From an uncultured Oscillospiraceae bacterium (lineage in GTDB: Bacteria > Bacillota > Clostridia > Oscillospirales > Acutalibacteraceae): 27,673 nt of DNA. Made by a program: the position numbers and the translations under genes. The notes under the pieces are model-generated. The model saw nothing but the letters and a program-made list of their open reading frames with translations, did not search any database and was not told where the DNA came from. How positions within the stretch are numbered: position 1 is the stretch's first letter; each line of letters begins with the position of its first letter. This document shows positions 6,219 to 15,238 of the stretch, piece by piece. The stretch lies in NCBI GenBank assembly GCA_900549775.1, contig URPR01000017.1, forward strand, positions 1 through 27,673, read 5' to 3'.

Positions 6219-8552
6219 TTGGAACACATAAAAAAAGGCGATACACTAAACTCAGCTGAAGAGAAAGGATTTTTATCGTCTACACAAAAAAAATACATAA
6301 CTATAAATTTGTTGCATTTCTTTTTTGGCATATTAATTTCCCATGCTTCAATTTTTGAAAATTACTCTCCATTCGGACTAGCTTTAATTGCAAGTGTTCA
6401 GTACGACAGCATTTGGCCTACAGCTTTCGGGTGCATAATAGGGTACTTACTTCCAAATCAAATTGGCTTTTCAATCCGCTACATCTCTGCGATTTTAGCT
6501 ATCCACGCCATCAGGTGGACATTTAACGATTTGAAAAAAATTAAAAATCATCCTTTTTTTTCACCATTACTCGCATTCTTAGTCACCTTGGTAACAGGCT
6601 TTACGCTTAACTTCAGCCTGTACAACTACTCTGCTTTAAAGACAATCGCTATAATATTGATCGAATCCATTTTGGCAGGAGCTTGTACATTTTTTTTCAA
6701 AGAGTGTTCATCTTTAATTTCGTCCGCTACACACAAAAACTTCCACGTCACAGAACAAACACTTCCAAGCTTTGCTGTAGTTTTCTGCATATCAATGATT
6801 GCTCTGTCCAATGTAAAGGTTTTTTCTATGTCTTTAGGACGGATAATAGCTATAGTCACTATATTATTCTTTGCTAATTTCTTCGGTGCTTCTGGCGGCA
6901 GTATTTCCGGAATAGCTCTTGGAATAGCTCTCGGGTTTTCGGATAAAAATTACTCTTACTTGGCAGCAAGTTACGCCTTAGGCGGCATGGTTTCCGGGTT
7001 GATGTCCAGGTTTGGAAAATTTACTTCTACGTTTGCTTTTATTATTTCTAGCTTAATCATAATAGTTCAAAGTGACAGCTCTGTTGGCGTTATAAGCAAT
7101 ATATATGAAATGACTTTAGCAATTATAATATTTATTTTTATTCCAGATAAAGTCGGAGAAAAACTTAGCAGGTCCCTGTTTAAGGAAGATAAAATAGTTA
7201 ATTTAAGCCAAAGCCTTACTCCACAACTTCAAATGGCTGCTAATGCTTTAATCAGTGTGAAAAATTCTATTACTAAAGTGTCTGAAAAATTATCTAAAAA
7301 CAGCAATTCTCCTTGCGACAACTTATGCTCAGACGTAAAAAATAGTATATGTAAAAACTGTGGGCTTAAAACTTTATGCTGGGAAAAAAAGCAAGATGAA
7401 ACCATTCACATGATAAACAGCCTTGCAAATACGTTAAATGAAAGCAGTGTTACAGAATGCTGTAACAATAAAAACTACTCTCATGTTTGCTGTCGTTTCA
7501 ATGAAATTTGTAATTATATTGACAAAATAGTTCGAGAAGAAAGCATACGAAGTACTTCAAAAAAACGCTTGAATGAAGTCAAAGGTTTTGTTTCGGAACA
7601 ATTCTCAAACGCCGGAGAAATCCTTATGGATGTATCAAATGACTTTTCTAAAAACGTCACGTTTGATTTGGAACTTGCAAAACGTATAAATCACACTTTG
7701 AGTGAGGCTTCTGTTAGTCCCATTAACGTCACATGCAAAACCAACGAACAAAATAAACTCGAAATCGAAATTGAAACTTTTCAGGAAGATAAAGAGAGGT
7801 TAGAAAATATGAACTTACATAAAATTATATCTAAAGAGTGCTTGAAAGCTTTAGACAAGCCAATTATAGAAACTACTGCAAGCAGATGTTACATTAAAAT
7901 AATAGAGCTTCCTGAGTTTGAATTAGAGATAGGCGCCTGTCAACACTCGTGCCATAACAGTAGTTTTTGTGGCGATAACTTTACTTACTTTAACGACAGA
8001 AACGGCAACGTGGTATTTATCTTGAGTGATGGTATGGGCACCGGTGGAAGAGCCGCAGTAGAAGGGGCTATGGCAACAGAAATATTGTCAACACTTATAA
8101 AGTCAGGAATAAACTTTGAAACATCACTTAAAATTACGAATTCTGCACTCTTAGTAAAATCAGACGATGAATCCTTAACCGCCGTCGATATTTTATCCGT
8201 AAATCTATTTACAGGTTTATGCAAATTCATAAAGGCTGGCGCTCCCGTATCTTTTGTAAAGACCAACAACAGCGTATCAAAAATAGATTTGCATTCTTTG
8301 CCTATCGGTATATTTAAAAGTGTAAGCTACTTCTCTCAAAATATCCAGTTAAGCGAGGGTAATACTGTTTTGCTACTATCTGATGGAGTAATATTTCCAG
8401 ATGATGCATGGATAGAAAAGACTTTGCTAGAACATAGTGAAACCACAGCACAAAGTCTTTCTGAAACGATTGTAAATAAAGCAAAAGAGAACCGTTCCTC
8501 TGAGGTTGACGATGATATAACCGCTATAGTCATAAAATTACTTAAGCGCTAA
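6219..8552 (+). CDS. spoIIE: Stage II sporulation protein E, membrane PP2C-type phosphatase
   Basis: SpoIIE sits at the asymmetric septum during sporulation and dephosphorylates SpoIIAA, which frees the forespore sigma factor F. The 777-aa product has the expected three parts: about ten hydrophobic helices in residues 27-310, a central region with a Cys-rich segment (CDNLC...CKNCGLKTLCW near 366-390, and a further CC...CC cluster near 420), and a C-terminal PP2C domain. Metal and catalytic motifs are intact: SDGMGTGG at about 603-610, LLSDGV, and DDDITAIVI at the end. The start is TTG at 6219, with AAGGAGG 7 nt upstream. It is a single-gene unit with a probable Spo0A-controlled promoter and a terminator. 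The organism therefore probably makes endospores, or did so recently. Confidence 0.95.
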   Translation: MEHIKKGDTLNSAEEKGFLSSTQKKYITINLLHFFFGILISHASIFENYSPFGLALIASVQYDSIWPTAFGCIIGYLLPNQIGFSIRYISAILAIHAIRWTFNDLKKIKNHPFFSPLLAFLVTLVTGFTLNFSLYNYSALKTIAIILIESILAGACTFFFKECSSLISSATHKNFHVTEQTLPSFAVVFCISMIALSNVKVFSMSLGRIIAIVTILFFANFFGASGGSISGIALGIALGFSDKNYSYLAASYALGGMVSGLMSRFGKFTSTFAFIISSLIIIVQSDSSVGVISNIYEMTLAIIIFIFIPDKVGEKLSRSLFKEDKIVNLSQSLTPQLQMAANALISVKNSITKVSEKLSKNSNSPCDNLCSDVKNSICKNCGLKTLCWEKKQDETIHMINSLANTLNESSVTECCNNKNYSHVCCRFNEICNYIDKIVREESIRSTSKKRLNEVKGFVSEQFSNAGEILMDVSNDFSKNVTFDLELAKRINHTLSEASVSPINVTCKTNEQNKLEIEIETFQEDKERLENMNLHKIISKECLKALDKPIIETTASRCYIKIIELPEFELEIGACQHSCHNSSFCGDNFTYFNDRNGNVVFILSDGMGTGGRAAVEGAMATEILSTLIKSGINFETSLKITNSALLVKSDDESLTAVDILSVNLFTGLCKFIKAGAPVSFVKTNNSVSKIDLHSLPIGIFKSVSYFSQNIQLSEGNTVLLLSDGVIFPDDAWIEKTLLEHSETTAQSLSETIVNKAKENRSSEVDDDITAIVIKLLKR

Positions 8553-8554
8553 AA

Positions 8555-8583
8555 AATAAAACCACTTAAAAGGTGGTTTTATT
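8555..8583 (+). terminator. Intrinsic terminator of spoIIE
   Basis: Hairpin AAAACCAC / GTGGTTTT just after the spoIIE stop, extended by A-T pairs and ending in a T-rich tail. Confidence 0.75.
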
Positions 8584-8640
8584 TATGTTTATATAAAATT
8601 AACTTCTACAGTAAAAGCATATACATTAAATAAGCCTCAG

Positions 8641-8668
8641 TTGACTTTGATTTATACAATGGTATAAT
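8641..8668 (+). promoter_or_regulatory. Promoter of the alaS-hit-comEC-holA unit
   Basis: TTGACT (8641-8646) and TATAAT (8663-8668) with a 16-nt spacer, about 45 nt before the alaS start. The short leader leaves no room for a T-box riboswitch. Confidence 0.75.
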
Positions 8669-8712
8669 TAATTTATAGAATATTTTATAAAATTTTGATG
8701 GAAGTGTTTAAT

Positions 8713-11328
8713 ATGAAATATACTGGACTTAACGAGTTGAGAAAAAAATTCTTAGAGTTTTTTGAATCAAAAGGACATTTAAAATTGCCAAGTTTTCCTT
8801 TGATACCTAAAAACGACAATAGTTTGTTGCTTATAAATTCCGGCATGGCCCCTATGAAAAAGTACTTCACCGGGGAAGTAACTCCTCCAAGCAAAAGAGT
8901 TACAACCTGTCAAAAATGCATTCGTACACCAGATATTGAACTTGTTGGCATAACGGCTAGGCACATAACTTATTTTGAAATGCTCGGTAACTTCTCTTTT
9001 GGTGACTATTTTAAAAATGAGATTACTGCATGGGCATGGGAGTTTTGTACGAAGGTTTTAGAGCTGCCTGAAGACAAGCTTTGGATTTCTATATACGAAA
9101 ACGATGATGAAACGTTCGACATCTGGACAAAAAAAGTTGGCGTTGACCCGTCACACATAGTTAGGCTGGGAAAAGAAGATAATTTCTGGGAACATGGAGA
9201 AGGACCTTGCGGGCCTTGCTCCGAACTTTACTTTGACCGAGGAGAAAAATACTCTTGCGGGTCACCTAATTGCACAGTTGGATGCGATTGCGACAGGTAT
9301 GTAGAGTTTTGGAATCTCGTGTTTACTCAGTTTGAAAATGACGGAAATGGAAATTATTCCAAGTTAGATCGTACGAACATAGATACCGGAATGGGCCTTG
9401 AAAGGCTGGCTTGCATAATGCAGTGCGCTGATAACGTGTTTATGATAGATACTATGCAAAGCATCATGAATACAGCTTGCAAAATTGCAAATGTAAAATA
9501 CGGATTGGATAGTAAAATCGACACAGCCTTGAGGATAATAACAGATCATATAAGAAGTACCACTGTGATGATAGCAGATGGGGTTATGCCATCTAATGAG
9601 GGACGCGGATATGTGCTTAGAAGGCTGTTGAGAAGAGCCGCTCGTCAAGGAAAACTTTTGGGAGTAGATAAACCGTTTTTGTTTGAAATTTGTGACACCG
9701 TTATAGACGAAAACAAAGAAGTTTACCCCGAACTTCTGCAGAAGAGAGACTTCATAAAAACATTGGTGAAAAAAGAAGAGGAAAACTTCTCCAAAACAAT
9801 TGATCAAGGTTTAGCGCTACTGAATGAGGCTATTAAAAAATCTAACAACAAAGTCCTTTCAGGCGATGAGGCGTTTAAGTTAAATGACACTTATGGCTTT
9901 CCTATCGATTTAACTAAAGAGATATTGTCGGAAAAAGACATGACAGTGGATGAGAAAAGGTTCAATGAACTGCTGTCAGAGCAAAAAGTACGTGCAAGAA
10001 ATGCTAGACTTAATGCCGGAGCTGATGCATGGAAGTCTGAAAGCAATTTTTGTCAAGGCGTGCCCAAAACTATTTTTTGCGGCTACGACCAGTTAGAAGT
10101 AAAAGCAAAAGTTCTAAAGGTAGTGAAATCTTCAGACAACAAGTACATAAACGTTATTCTTGATAAGACACCTTTTTATGCTCAAAGTGGCGGACAAGTC
10201 GGTGATATTGGCGTTTTAGAAAACGAAAAATTAAAACTTAAAGTAAATAACACAATTAAAAATACATCTGGTATTTTTATTCATGAAGCTGAAATTATAT
10301 CTGGTGATATCTCTGACGGCAATGAACTTTTCGCTAAGGTCGATAAAAATTTTAGAAATGCTGTTGCCAGAAACCACACAGGCGCTCATTTATTGCAGGC
10401 TGCTTTAAGGGCAGTTTTGGGTAACCATGTGGAGCAAGCTGGACAGTTAGTAAACGAAAAGCAAATCAGGTTTGATTTCACACACTTTTCCGCTTTGACC
10501 AGAGATGAGTTAGACCAAGTGGAAAATCTGGTAAATGAGAAAATACTTTCAGGCTTGGCGGGAAAAATCGATGAAATGCCTATAACTAAAGCCAAAGAAA
10601 TGGGAGCTATAGCGCTATTTAACGAAAAATACGGCGATGTCGTCAGAGTGGTAAGTTTTGGTGACTTTTCGATTGAACTTTGCGGTGGAACCCATGTGGA
10701 TAATACAGCAAAATTGGGGTTATTCAAAATATTATCCGAAAGTTCTGTGGCTTCAGGAGTTAGAAGAATCGAAGCTGTTACAGGCTTAGGCGTGCTAGAT
10801 TTATTGAATAAAAATATTTCTATTATTGAAAACTGTGCAAAAACTTTAAAAATATCTGACTCTAAAAATTTATATTCAGCTTGTGAAAAGATGGTAAATG
10901 AACTCAAAGAAAAAAATACTCTGATAAATGAATTAGAGCTAAAAATCGCTAAGTCCAAAGTTAAAGATTTGCTATCATCGAAAAAAGACGTAAATGGCGT
11001 AAGTGTCTTCTATGCAAAATTAAGCAACTCATCCGTCAAGGAGTTAAGAACGATTTGCGATGAAGTGAAAAATAACGTTGATGGATGCGTGATAGTGCTG
11101 ATAGGTATAGAACAAAACAAGGCCGTCATGCTAACAAGCGTAGATTCAAAGGCTCAAAAATATAATTTAAGTGCCGGAAATATCGTCAAAAAATTGGCCG
11201 CATTTGCTGACGGAAACGGTGGCGGTAAGTCCGATTTCGCAATGGCCGGAATTAAAAATGTCTCTAAAATAGATTTAGTTCTCGATAACGTCACTAATGT
11301 TATTGAAGGCGAGTTTAGATTAAAATAG
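8713..11328 (+). CDS. alaS: Alanyl-tRNA synthetase
   Basis: Class II enzyme that charges tRNA-Ala and removes mischarged Ser or Gly. The 871-aa product has the full domain order: catalytic core from residue 1 (GLNELRKKFLEFFESKGH), the tRNA-recognition region, the editing domain with HTGAH at 555-559 and CGGTHVD from residue 657, and the C-Ala domain ending in a Gly-rich GNGGGKSDFAMAG segment. The zinc-binding editing residues are all present. I start at the ATG at 8713 (MKYTGLNEL), where the family normally begins, rather than at 8695; GGAAG lies 9 nt upstream and is a weak site. The structured repeat at 11342-11456 separates it from the hit gene, but no ordinary U-tailed terminator follows it, so transcription may continue. 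Confidence 0.97.
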   Translation: MKYTGLNELRKKFLEFFESKGHLKLPSFPLIPKNDNSLLLINSGMAPMKKYFTGEVTPPSKRVTTCQKCIRTPDIELVGITARHITYFEMLGNFSFGDYFKNEITAWAWEFCTKVLELPEDKLWISIYENDDETFDIWTKKVGVDPSHIVRLGKEDNFWEHGEGPCGPCSELYFDRGEKYSCGSPNCTVGCDCDRYVEFWNLVFTQFENDGNGNYSKLDRTNIDTGMGLERLACIMQCADNVFMIDTMQSIMNTACKIANVKYGLDSKIDTALRIITDHIRSTTVMIADGVMPSNEGRGYVLRRLLRRAARQGKLLGVDKPFLFEICDTVIDENKEVYPELLQKRDFIKTLVKKEEENFSKTIDQGLALLNEAIKKSNNKVLSGDEAFKLNDTYGFPIDLTKEILSEKDMTVDEKRFNELLSEQKVRARNARLNAGADAWKSESNFCQGVPKTIFCGYDQLEVKAKVLKVVKSSDNKYINVILDKTPFYAQSGGQVGDIGVLENEKLKLKVNNTIKNTSGIFIHEAEIISGDISDGNELFAKVDKNFRNAVARNHTGAHLLQAALRAVLGNHVEQAGQLVNEKQIRFDFTHFSALTRDELDQVENLVNEKILSGLAGKIDEMPITKAKEMGAIALFNEKYGDVVRVVSFGDFSIELCGGTHVDNTAKLGLFKILSESSVASGVRRIEAVTGLGVLDLLNKNISIIENCAKTLKISDSKNLYSACEKMVNELKEKNTLINELELKIAKSKVKDLLSSKKDVNGVSVFYAKLSNSSVKELRTICDEVKNNVDGCVIVLIGIEQNKAVMLTSVDSKAQKYNLSAGNIVKKLAAFADGNGGGKSDFAMAGIKNVSKIDLVLDNVTNVIEGEFRLK

Positions 11329-11341
11329 AGAATAACAGTAA

Positions 11342-11456
11342 GGCGCCACGCGCCGTTCAATAAATTTTAAAATTTATTGGACTAGATAAAATCGCACGCG
11401 CAGCTCTACGATTTTATCCCCATAAAAAATAATATTTTTTATGGGCGCGTGGCGCT
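11342..11456. repeat. Cloverleaf-shaped nested inverted-repeat element
   Basis: An intergenic element with four stems that nest exactly. Outer stem: 11343-11354 pairs with 11444-11455 (GGCGCC..., 12 bp, nearly all G-C, plus one G-T pair). Inside are three hairpins. HP1 is 11355-11382, a 22-bp perfect AT palindrome extended by three pairs. HP2 is 11385-11418, a 10-bp stem GATAAAATCG/CGATTTTATC with a 14-nt loop. HP3 is 11421-11443, a 10-bp stem with a 3-nt loop. Only two dinucleotide linkers (TA, CC) remain unpaired at the junction. The HP2 loop repeats the heptamer CACGCGC of the left outer arm and so could pair with the right arm instead. No U-tract follows. It could be a non-coding RNA, a mobile-type repeat or a processing signal; no second copy occurs in this window. 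Confidence 0.8.
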
Positions 11457-11499
11457 CTGCACAAGTTAAAAATTTTCATAAATTCAAGGAGAGATAAAA

Positions 11500-11835
11500 A
11501 TGGATTGTATATTTTGCAAAATAGCCCTTGGTGAAATTAATTCACAAAAAGTATATGAAGATGAAAAAATTCTCGCTTTTAATGACCTCAACCCCATTGC
11601 TCCTGTTCATATATTGATTATTCCCAAAGAGCATATATCATCGGCAGATGAACTAAATGAAAAAAATTCAAATATTGTAGGGTATATTTTCGAAGTTGCC
11701 TCAAAAATAGCAATAGATAAAAATTTGGACGGATACCGTATAATCAACAACTGCGGCAAAGATGGCGGTCAGAGTGTAAATCATTTGCATTTTCACTTGC
11801 TTGGAGGGAAAAAGTTAGATTGGACAAAATTATAA
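11500..11835 (+). CDS. HIT-family (histidine triad) nucleotide-binding protein
   Basis: Small purine-nucleotide hydrolase or transferase of the Hint/HIT group. The 111-aa product starts with the CIFCKI zinc-type pair, contains the IPKEHI segment, and ends with the histidine triad NHLHFHLLGG (HxHxHxx) that forms the active site. Its length is typical of bacterial Hint proteins. The ATG follows AAGGAGAG at an ideal distance. It lies 18 nt before comEC, so the two are co-transcribed; the pairing says little about function since HIT genes occur in many operons. The physiological substrate is not known. Confidence 0.93.
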   Translation: MDCIFCKIALGEINSQKVYEDEKILAFNDLNPIAPVHILIIPKEHISSADELNEKNSNIVGYIFEVASKIAIDKNLDGYRIINNCGKDGGQSVNHLHFHLLGGKKLDWTKL

Positions 11836-11853
11836 TTTAAAAGGGAGCAAATA

Positions 11854-14109
11854 ATGAAAAGACCATTTGAAACAATAGGTTTTTCTTATTTATTCGCACA
11901 AATAATCGCTCTTTTCTGTTCTATAAAATTAAATTATATACTCTTAGTAACTTTTGTTTTGTTATTTACAGTATCTTTATTCTTTAAAAAACTAAGAAAA
12001 GAAAAAACTTTACCAATTGTATTTTTAACATTTATATGCTCTATAGGTATATTTATTTTATACAATAGCATAAAGTTAGAGCCTACAAAAATCTTAACCG
12101 ACAAGGATGCAGTCATAACAGGAACTATATGCGATATTCCGTATAAGTCCAACGGAAAATTCTATTACATAATAAAAACTGAAAAAATAAAAATAGATGG
12201 AGTCGAGGATGTACCACAAAACGTGAAAATGAGAATGACCGTATCTAAGCCGTTTAATCTTGACGTATACGATAAAATTTGCTGTAAAGTACATATCTTT
12301 ATACAAGACGATGAGCGTGGACTCTCTTCTAAAAATTACTATGCCTCTAAAGGGGTACAAGCCTTTTCTTACCTCTATGAGTACGAAGATTACAGTGAAA
12401 TTGAAACCACCAATAAGCCCATCTATTACTACTGTTTGAAAACAAAAGAAGCTTTGAACTCTTCTATACGATCTTTAATCTTAAGCAAAAACTACGGTAT
12501 AGCCAGCGCGTTGTTAATTGGCGACCAGCATTACGTAGACGCTCAAGTAAAGTCCGATTTTAGAGATACCGGGATATCCCATTTGTTGGCTATATCCGGA
12601 ATGCACACAGCAGTCATAGCAGAATTATTAATGTTAATTTTCTTATCTCTAAAATTTCCAAAAAAGCTATCTTATTTGCTGTCATGTTTTGGCATAGTTT
12701 TTTTCATGAGTATAACAGGGTTCACTCCGTCTATAGTGCGGGCCGGAGTTATGATAATTATTTATAATTTAGGAAAATGTCTGCGCCTTAAAGCCGATTC
12801 ATTGAATTCACTCGGTTTTGCTGTTTTGTTAATTGCTGCTACAAATCCTCTTGCCTGCGGTGATGTAGGATTTTTGCTATCAATCAGCGCCACTTTAGGC
12901 ATCATTTTATTTTCAAATAAACTCAGCTCATATGCTGATTTCATGGTTTCTAAGCTCAAAAACACTAACTTGAAAAAAGTGTTAAAGTTAATAATTTCAC
13001 CTATATGCGTTACAGTCAGCGCAACAGTGTTCACCTTACCCATAACCATGCTATATTTCAAGCAAATTTCACTTGTTTGTATCTTGGCTAACTTACTCGT
13101 TGCATTTCCGTCCACAATATTCATAATTACCATGTTGCTTGCCGCTATTTCGAATTTTATTTGGTTTTTAAAGTTCATAACAATGCCTCTTGCTTTAGTA
13201 TCAAACATTTTGCTAAATTACATGACATTCGTGGCAAGCATTCTCGCTAAAATTCCTCTTTCCAGCGTTTCTACAAGCTATGCTTTCATCTCATTTTGGG
13301 TTGCTAGTACCATTGTGTTAATAGTCGCTGCATTGATCATGCAGTGCCGATTTGCCGAAATGAAAGTAGTTGCGCTTTTGTCTGTTATTTTGCTTTTCAC
13401 AGGAATTTTATCTTACCAAGTATGTCAACGTGATATAACAAGCTTAGTTATCTCTGACGTTGGCGATGGTTGCTCTTTGCTTCTAAAGAAAAATAATCAT
13501 GCTGTAGTTTTATCTTGCGGTGGAGATACTATAAGATACAATAAGTTTAAAAATTTATTAAATTCATTAAATGTAGATAAGTTGGACTATGTAGTTCTAA
13601 GTGATTTCAGCGATTCTAGCGCCATGTATGCCAAAGATTTAATAAATGAATTCTCGCCTCATTATGTAGTTTTGCCCAACAGGGACGATATAGACGATAA
13701 GCTAAATCGTTCTATAAGTGACGACAAGAAGGCCGTCTATTTCAATGAAAAAGCCACATTGGCTCCTTGGAAAGGCGTAAACATAGATATAGTAAACACG
13801 GACGGGCAAAGCTTTCTGTATCTTACCATTAACAGTGTAAATTTGTTAGTTTGCCCTGCTAGAGTAAATGCCAGCTATATCCCAAAAGAATACAGAAACT
13901 GTCACATTTTCATTGAAGGCAAAATTCCAGAAAATATGAATTTAATTAACTCTAATTACGCTATCATGTCCAACAGTGAAAATGTAGCTAATGTGAATAT
14001 ACAAAAAGTAGCTTTATTTGATAAAATATCAATAGTAACAGCAAATATGGGGAATTTGATAATTGAGTTTCCTAAAAATAAAGAAATTAAAATAAAAAGA
14101 AATAGGTAG
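11854..14109 (+). CDS. comEC: ComEC/Rec2 DNA-uptake channel with degenerate nuclease-like domain
   Basis: 751-aa membrane protein of the ComEC family, the channel that passes single-stranded DNA into competent cells. An N-terminal region with early membrane helices and an OB-like domain is followed by the competence domain (LAISGMHTAVIAELL near residues 245-260) and many helices up to about 520. The C-terminal part resembles the metallo-beta-lactamase-like domain: SDVGDGCSLLL from about residue 534 and a Gly-Gly pair. The HxHxDH metal motif expected after the third strand is replaced by LSDFSDSS (about 582-589), so metal binding and nuclease activity are unlikely. The gene is intact, starts at ATG after AGGGAG, and lies between hit and holA. 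Whether DNA uptake works cannot be told; no comEA or pilus genes are in view. Confidence 0.9.
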   Translation: MKRPFETIGFSYLFAQIIALFCSIKLNYILLVTFVLLFTVSLFFKKLRKEKTLPIVFLTFICSIGIFILYNSIKLEPTKILTDKDAVITGTICDIPYKSNGKFYYIIKTEKIKIDGVEDVPQNVKMRMTVSKPFNLDVYDKICCKVHIFIQDDERGLSSKNYYASKGVQAFSYLYEYEDYSEIETTNKPIYYYCLKTKEALNSSIRSLILSKNYGIASALLIGDQHYVDAQVKSDFRDTGISHLLAISGMHTAVIAELLMLIFLSLKFPKKLSYLLSCFGIVFFMSITGFTPSIVRAGVMIIIYNLGKCLRLKADSLNSLGFAVLLIAATNPLACGDVGFLLSISATLGIILFSNKLSSYADFMVSKLKNTNLKKVLKLIISPICVTVSATVFTLPITMLYFKQISLVCILANLLVAFPSTIFIITMLLAAISNFIWFLKFITMPLALVSNILLNYMTFVASILAKIPLSSVSTSYAFISFWVASTIVLIVAALIMQCRFAEMKVVALLSVILLFTGILSYQVCQRDITSLVISDVGDGCSLLLKKNNHAVVLSCGGDTIRYNKFKNLLNSLNVDKLDYVVLSDFSDSSAMYAKDLINEFSPHYVVLPNRDDIDDKLNRSISDDKKAVYFNEKATLAPWKGVNIDIVNTDGQSFLYLTINSVNLLVCPARVNASYIPKEYRNCHIFIEGKIPENMNLINSNYAIMSNSENVANVNIQKVALFDKISIVTANMGNLIIEFPKNKEIKIKRNR

Positions 14110-14143
14110 CACCATACTTAAAAATTCAATAAGGAGTAACATT

Positions 14144-15184
14144 ATGGCAAGCTTGACAGAAAATGAATTGAAATCTCAAATAAAATCCTGTAAATTAAAT
14201 AATCTGTATTTACTTTACGGTGAGGAAAAATATTTAATTTCCTACTATACAAACAAGCTCATCGATGTTGCATTAGATGGCACAATCAATGACTTTAACT
14301 TCAAAAAATTTAAAGCCAGTGACATATCTGTCGATTCTTTAGAAGAGTTCATTGAAGTGCTTCCTTTCCTCAGCAGCAAAAAATGCGTTGTGGTATCTGA
14401 TTTGGAACTCGAAAAATTTAACGTTACTGAAATAAAAAAATTAAAAGAAATTGTCTCTAAAATTCCTGAAACAACAGTACTTATTATAAGCCAAAGTAAT
14501 ATCGATGCTAGCATTTATAAATCTAGTAAATGGAATAGCTTTATAAAGCTAGTTGAAAAACATGGCAATGCCGTTAATTTTAAAAAACTTTCTCGATTGT
14601 CTTTAGAAAAACAAATAATAAATTGGGCAAAAAAATTAACCCTAAATATTTCTCAAAATAGTGTAGAAAAGCTCATAGAGTATTGCGGTGACGATCTATT
14701 AAATTTGCGGTCAGAACTTGAAAAATTAAGTGCGTTTGCAGACAATGGAGAAATAACAGAGGATGATATTGAACTTTTAGTGAGTAAAAAAGCTGAAGCA
14801 AATGTTTTTGATTTAACAAAAGCCGTTAGTCAGAATAATTACGATAGAGCCTTGAAAATTTTACACGTATTGCTGGAAAAAAAAGAAGAACCTGTAGCTA
14901 TTTTGAGCCTTTTAGCCAGCAACTACATTGATATGTACAGAGTGAAAGTAGCAAAAAATTCAGGTGTACCTACAAATCAAATTGCTGAGCTGTTTGACTA
15001 CAAGCGAAAGGAATTTCGATTGAATTTGGCAAGTAAGACTTGTGATAATTATTCTTTAAAAGATTTAAGAAAATATATATCTTTCTTAAAAGAGATTGAT
15101 TTGAAGTTAAAAAGCTCTAAAGATGATAATAAAATTTTGTTAGAAGAATTACTTGTTAAACTTTCACCACAATTTTTAAAGTAA
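14144..15184 (+). CDS. holA: DNA polymerase III delta subunit
   Basis: Subunit of the clamp loader that opens the sliding clamp during replication. The 346-aa product begins with the family pattern NLYLLYGEEKYLISYY and shows LPFLSSKKCVVVSDLE, a degenerate AAA+ region without Walker motifs, then DLLNLRSELEKLSAF and VFDLTKAVSQNN, which are typical of HolA. The ATG at 14144 follows AAGGAG. It comes 34 nt after comEC, a gene pair also seen together in many Firmicutes, and is the last gene of the alaS unit, ended by a hairpin shared with parB. Confidence 0.93.
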   Translation: MASLTENELKSQIKSCKLNNLYLLYGEEKYLISYYTNKLIDVALDGTINDFNFKKFKASDISVDSLEEFIEVLPFLSSKKCVVVSDLELEKFNVTEIKKLKEIVSKIPETTVLIISQSNIDASIYKSSKWNSFIKLVEKHGNAVNFKKLSRLSLEKQIINWAKKLTLNISQNSVEKLIEYCGDDLLNLRSELEKLSAFADNGEITEDDIELLVSKKAEANVFDLTKAVSQNNYDRALKILHVLLEKKEEPVAILSLLASNYIDMYRVKVAKNSGVPTNQIAELFDYKRKEFRLNLASKTCDNYSLKDLRKYISFLKEIDLKLKSSKDDNKILLEELLVKLSPQFLK

Positions 15185-15193
15185 GTTAATGCA

Positions 15194-15237
15194 AAAAAGC
15201 TATGTAAAATGTCTCTCTGCACTTCACATAGCTTTTT
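15194..15237. terminator. Bidirectional terminator between holA and parB
   Basis: Stem AAAAAGCTATGT / ACATAGCTTTTT (13 bp) with a 20-nt loop. It lies between the convergent stop codons of holA and parB; the parB stop directly abuts it. Confidence 0.85.
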
Positions 15238-15238
15238 A

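Noticed and set aside
8553..8712. Possible T-box riboswitch before alaS
   Set aside because: The promoter lies only about 45 nt from the start codon; there is no room for a T-box and no terminator/antiterminator pair.
10695..10703. Perfect DnaA-box sequence TGTGGATAA
   Set aside because: A single copy inside alaS, encoding part of the conserved CGGTHVDN motif; no cluster of boxes or AT-rich unwinding region around it.
10386..10958. Long open frame of 190 codons antisense to alaS
   Set aside because: It lies wholly inside a canonical alaS, mirrors its codon pattern, has no ribosome binding site and no recognisable product.
11421..11443. Third hairpin of the cloverleaf as an ordinary terminator of alaS
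   Set aside because: The stem is almost purely A-T and is followed by a GC-rich sequence, not a T-run; it fits better as an arm of the larger structure.
12762..13208. 148-codon frame antisense to comEC
   Set aside because: Shadow of the comEC membrane-helix coding region; no promoter or ribosome binding site of its own.
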